This document shows positions 60,128-64,000 of a stretch of DNA of 64,000 nt, piece after piece (position 1 is the first letter of the stretch; each line of letters begins with the position of its first letter). The DNA lies in contig OY821745.1 of assembly GCA_963682055.1 (NCBI GenBank), forward strand, positions 4,285,501 to 4,349,500, written 5' to 3'. The position numbers and the translations under genes are program-made. A model generated the notes under the pieces. It was given only the letters and a program-made list of their open reading frames with translations, did no database searches and was not told the DNA's origin. This DNA comes from Primula veris (taxonomy: Eukaryota; Streptophyta; Magnoliopsida; Ericales; Primulaceae).

Positions 60128-60868
60128 CCGCCTTGTAACTGTACCATAAATTTTGTTTTCTTCGCTTGAAAATTTATAAAATTAAATTGAATTTATATTT
60201 GTGGCCGTGAACTGTCCTGTTTCTAAAGCGCATGCTAGTGGTTATGTATATGCTCTGATGCTCTGAAGGGTGCATCTTTTTTCTTTTCTTTTTTTCCTCC
60301 CTCTATTCATTCTTTATTTTGTACAAGAATGTATTCTTTGCAACATGAAATATATAAAAGAAATGATACGGTTTATTTCCTTTTAAATAGTTACTGCATT
60401 TTTTCAGACTCGGACTCTTAAGAAAACGTAAGGCTACTTGAAAATTGTTACACCGCTTAATTATAAGCTGCTGCTGCTATTTAGTTAAGAGCAATGTGAC
60501 CCCCATAAAACAGACATGCTATAAATAGAGGAAAAGGAAAATGCTCCTCCTATTAAAGTCTGTTGTATATCATCATATCTGAGGAAAAAAAAAATATTGC
60601 ATTTTCACTCTGCTCTGATATTTATTTGCCTTGTTGAATCATGATCAATCCATTTAAAAAATGATCTATAAAATGCGAAAACTACGGTGTGACAAATGAG
60701 TAATTCTCATACGAGACATTGATACGATCATTCATTCGAGGGTACCATCTTGTGTATAAGTAAACAAGAATTACGGGAAATGTTGGCTTAAATAGTATTC
60801 GAAATTTAACCTATCCATAAAACAGTAAAGAAAAACAGGAAGTACGTGGCATGTTGAGTGCTTATAGT
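60128..60868. other. Interval between convergent genes
   Basis: Probably the 3' untranslated region of the PX gene (to about 60,360) and the 3' flank of the F-box gene. AT-rich; nothing else recognised. Confidence 0.4.
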
Positions 60869-62160
60869 TTAACTCATTCTTAAAACAAGAAAGAAAACGT
60901 AAAACCACAGACAATCGTAGTTCAAATAGTTAAAGATGTTTGGCAGAGACACTTGGAGAGGCCAACAAGGCAACACAACAAGGTATGGAATCGAGCTATA
61001 AAACCAGAGCTTGCCACAAGGCACACAGCAAACATATTTTATGGTCTTTTTGCGCATGTTAAATGATAGGATTCGAGGTGGAACGCAAAGAAATACGATA
61101 TCTTCATTAAACGGGTGAAAAGCAAGGAAATTCATAGAAGGACTCGGCCCAAACAAGTTCCTCAATGAAAGTCGGTAGAACACCATCTGATCCAAGCAAA
61201 CTTTATACAGAAGTTCCCATTCCCCATTGTTATTGTAGTCCTTGAGTTTCCACAGGACGAAAGTGGGATGCTTGAAATTGATGTCCATGAGATTCCCTTT
61301 GCACTCACCAAGGTGATGAATTTGGTCCTCATTGTTACCAGGCAACCGCACAATTTTGAATTTACTGTTGATGTTCTTGTTATTATTGTTGTCCGGGTCA
61401 TACACAAAAATGTGCGGATATCCTATCCAATGAAGCAAACCTTTGCAAATAACAGCATATGGTTGTTTCTCGCATAAATATGACAAGAACATTAGTTTCT
61501 TAAAGCCCTTCCAGGCATCATCCAAATCATATTCGACCCATTGTCCAGTCTCAGAAGAATATATCTCCGCTATAGGAACGGAGGGATCTGGCCTTGCACC
61601 ATAGTTTGCAACACAGACATAGCAAAGCTGCAAAAGCCTGCATCAAAATCCAAAGGCTTACAAGTTGCAAACAAATCCGACGCGAGCCCTCAGCCCAGCA
61701 GAGGGCGTTGGAGAGATGGTAACCCAACTTTTGATGAGCGGATTGCAAACGTAATATATTTTGGGGTGAGTTGAATTGTCCAAGCACAACACCAAGCCAT
61801 TGTTTGACGTTATAACTTGGACCGGCACCGACAGGAATTCAAGAGAAAATCCGGGTGTATTCTTGAATTTGTTTTTCATAATATAACTTGTGTAAGCTAC
61901 AGATACCGTATGACATTCTGTACCAATCATCGAATGTTGATAAAAGAGACAAAAAGAGCGGGTAACAGTGGCCTTCCTGTATTCAACATAGCATCTAATG
62001 AAATACTGAGTTGATATTAAATTAGACCATCGTTTCGATACCCACTTACAACGATTGAGACGCCTATTTGGGAGCTTTATTAGAATTTCAATCACTAAAT
62101 CGTCTGAGAGTCCATCAAAGATCGATGGCAGCAACGACGGACCTTCTTCTTTTCGAGGTG
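60869..62160 (-). pseudogene. F-box protein gene, disrupted
   Basis: On the minus strand a frame reads SLLPSIFDGLSDDLVIEILI with an F-box (LSDDLVIEILIKLP...CKWVSKRWSNLIS) at about 62115-62010. An F-box-associated region follows, with NGLVLC, YVCNPLIKSW, then after a break YSSETGQW and LLHWIGYPHIFVYD, to a stop at 60869. The same frame is interrupted by TAA (61658-61660) and TGA about 12 bases on. A neighbouring frame across the break reads CKPLDFDAGF, so two compensating small indels are likely; an intron this short (under 50 bases) would be unusual. No ATG is in frame upstream of the F-box before the composite MITE near 62,172, so the start is also lost or in an unseen exon. F-box proteins give SCF ubiquitin ligases their target specificity; this copy is probably dead. 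Confidence 0.65.
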
Positions 62161-62171
62161 AGACACTTGCA

Positions 62172-62740
62172 TGATTCGAGGAATGACATGCATAAGTAAC
62201 CCTATAAATTTAATAAATTTAAGAAAACACAAAATTCACCTCATATGAGAAATGCATATGATTTACTAAATTAATACTCCATACGTCTCTAAACAAATGT
62301 CCCCTACGAAAATACGTACAATTTTGACCGATAATTTCTTCATATTTAGATTGCCGGAAAAAATTATTTCAAAAGTTAATCACGTAGTTTATGGTTAGAA
62401 CTATATGATGAAATTTTTAATTTTTTCATTTCGGTAATTTTGATATGAAAATTTTGATGGTTAAAATTGCATGTATTTTCGTATGTGATATTTGTTTAGG
62501 GACGGAGAGAGTAAAATAGTAATAAACTATCATGGGGTCGACATTTTTATGGTGTAATATTGTTATGATTATTAAAAGATAATAAACAAATAAAAAAAAT
62601 AATATAGGGTTATTATAAGAAAATTAATAAGAAAGTTGTAATTTTGTGTAAATATAAACGGTTATAAAATGTATTAGGTTTGAGAAAATGAGTGAGCTAA
62701 CCGGTGTGGATGCTTATCATAAAATTTTCCCTAAATTTTC
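62172..62740 (-). mobile_element. Composite MITE, copy 2 (contains a Stowaway)
   Basis: Inverted relative of 46653-47200 with the Stowaway at the same internal place. One end, read as complement, is TAAGCATCCACACCGGTTAG; the other is near TGCATAAGTAACCC, right at the 5' end of the F-box frame. Confidence 0.6.
62277..62511. mobile_element. Stowaway MITE
   Basis: The left CTCCATACGTCTCTAAACAA and the right GTTTAGGGACGGAGAGAG are inverted, with TA on both sides (62275-62276, 62512-62513). 235 bp. It is the inverted relative of 46862-47089. Confidence 0.8.
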
Positions 62741-63292
62741 GCATCAGTTTACTTAAATTTTTACTTGAATTCAAGGTAATTAACATATTTTTTATATATC
62801 TTTATGGTAACTAATTAACTTTATAAAATTTTCACTTTTCCAATATCATAACTAAATAATATTTTTTACTATTCTTCAATTATTAATTTTCTCACTCTAA
62901 TCTACTTTTCAAACCTTATTTGGTGGGACTATACAATTTCAACGGTTTTAAAAAATTATAATATTTAATTTTAGAGGTAAGGTTTTTTTTTTTAAAGTAT
63001 GCATATATTATCATTATGAACGATTTACATCTGAGTCTATTAAAGATCAGAGCTGATCATATAATTTAAAAGAATACAAAACATGTGAATTAGTACGAGT
63101 ATAAGGTGCTAGACAGTTAGCCGCTTTGTTTGCCGATCTCAAAATTCATATGAAGCTCCATTCCGCATATTCCTTAAAAGGTAAGGTTGTAGTTCATGAT
63201 TTATTGGAAAGTGATGTGATAATGATTTATTGGATATATGGTTAAAAATATGGGAAAGTGGTGCTATAAATAAACTGCTCCAATTGCTCTTA

Positions 63293-63872
63293 TATATCCA
63301 TAATAGTTGTATTAATTTTAATAATATTAACTTTGACACATGTGTAACTTAAATTTAACTTTCATTATTGTATTAACTTGTAGTCAATTAATATTTAACA
63401 TACCAAAGTTTGTATACAATAGTGTTATTATTATCTCTATTGTTAATTAAAATAGTTAGCTAACATTGCATTTTTTTTGTCTCCATTAGTTACGTTAAAT
63501 CATGTGTTATATTTTCAGATGTTAAAAACATTGTTAAATATAACAATGTTTATAATGATGTTAATTGATGATGTGGCAAAATACAATTAATTAAAATGTG
63601 AACTCTATTTCAACTACTCCTGTTTTAGTTTCTATGTTAGTGGGATTTACAAAATTACTAATTAATGAGATTTAAATTAATAATTAATTTAAATTTAAAT
63701 TAAAATTAGATAATTTTGTTAAATTAATACACTAATACGAATGTTAAATTTAAGTTACATATGTGTCATTTAACATGCAATTAAATGATAGTGTGTGTCA
63801 TTTAACATGCAATTAAATGATAGTGTGCCAAAATTAATATGGTTAAAATTAACACAATTATTATGGATGCTC
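63293..63872. mobile_element. Tourist/PIF-Harbinger-like MITE, second copy
   Basis: The ends TATATCCATAATAGTTGTAT and (complement) GAGCATCCATAATAATTGTG are flanked by TTA (63290-63292 and 63873-63875). Much of it is the inverted complement of 6201-6609 (for example TTTGTCTCCATTAGTTA and TTAAATCATGTGTTAT). It contains a short direct duplication, GTGTCATTTAACATGCAATT, at 63753 and 63787. Flanks to 64,000 hold nothing else recognised. Confidence 0.65.
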
Positions 63873-64000
63873 TTATAATTGATTGTAGTCTAGTTGGTTA
63901 AAGGTCCTCCTGTACATATTAAAATACTTAGTTCCAAACAGTAAAATAAAATTACCATTATACCATTCAATTTAACTTAAAACATTAGATGTAACGAGCC

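Noticed and set aside
63886..63912. tRNA-like A box (GTAGTCTAGTTGGTTAAAGG)
   Set aside because: No B box or acceptor stem follows within tRNA distance.

Overview
This window looks like nuclear DNA of a eudicot plant. Its genes have many introns with GT-AG borders, the flanks are very AT-rich, MITEs are dense, and there is a CACTA transposon and a Ty3/gypsy element of Tat type. The protein families are plant ones. An asterid is only a guess. All splice models were read by eye from sequence, with phases checked exon to exon.

Layout. 1-4,950: the first nine exons (minus strand) of a FIP37/WTAP-like m6A-writer subunit whose 3' part lies beyond the left edge. 5,000-10,670: repeats only (foldback MITEs, one nested in another, and small retro-insertions). 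10,677-15,588: a 4.9-kb non-autonomous CACTA element (3-bp target duplication CAT) carrying fragments of two unrelated host genes: the first exon of an SLT11/RBM22-type splicing factor and three PAS-region exons of an AHK5/CKI2-type histidine kinase. 15,860-26,651: a 10.8-kb Tat-lineage LTR retrotransposon (target duplication ATAAG). Its gag-pol is on the minus strand and broken by one frameshift and two stops. An independent spliced gene with its own TATA box runs on the plus strand, and a five-copy 76-bp tandem array lies between the two convergent genes.

26,657-32,540 is intergenic. 32,625-37,385: an intact eight-exon TIC32-like short-chain dehydrogenase. 40,550-43,073: a four-exon EMB2759-like gene. 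44,678-45,739: a single-exon plastid-type geranylgeranyl diphosphate synthase (minus). 45,930-53,340: a long repeat-rich gap with Stowaway-like MITEs, a truncated LINE-like insertion with a 14-bp target duplication, and a 1-kb foldback element. 54,241-60,127: an intact five-exon PX + Rubicon-homology zinc domain protein. 60,869-62,160: a disrupted F-box gene (minus) whose 5' end abuts a composite MITE. 62,760-64,000: MITEs.

The host genes do not form a pathway. They are independent loci separated by transposon-derived DNA. The most unusual objects are the CACTA element with two captured genes and the retrotransposon with an antisense spliced gene.
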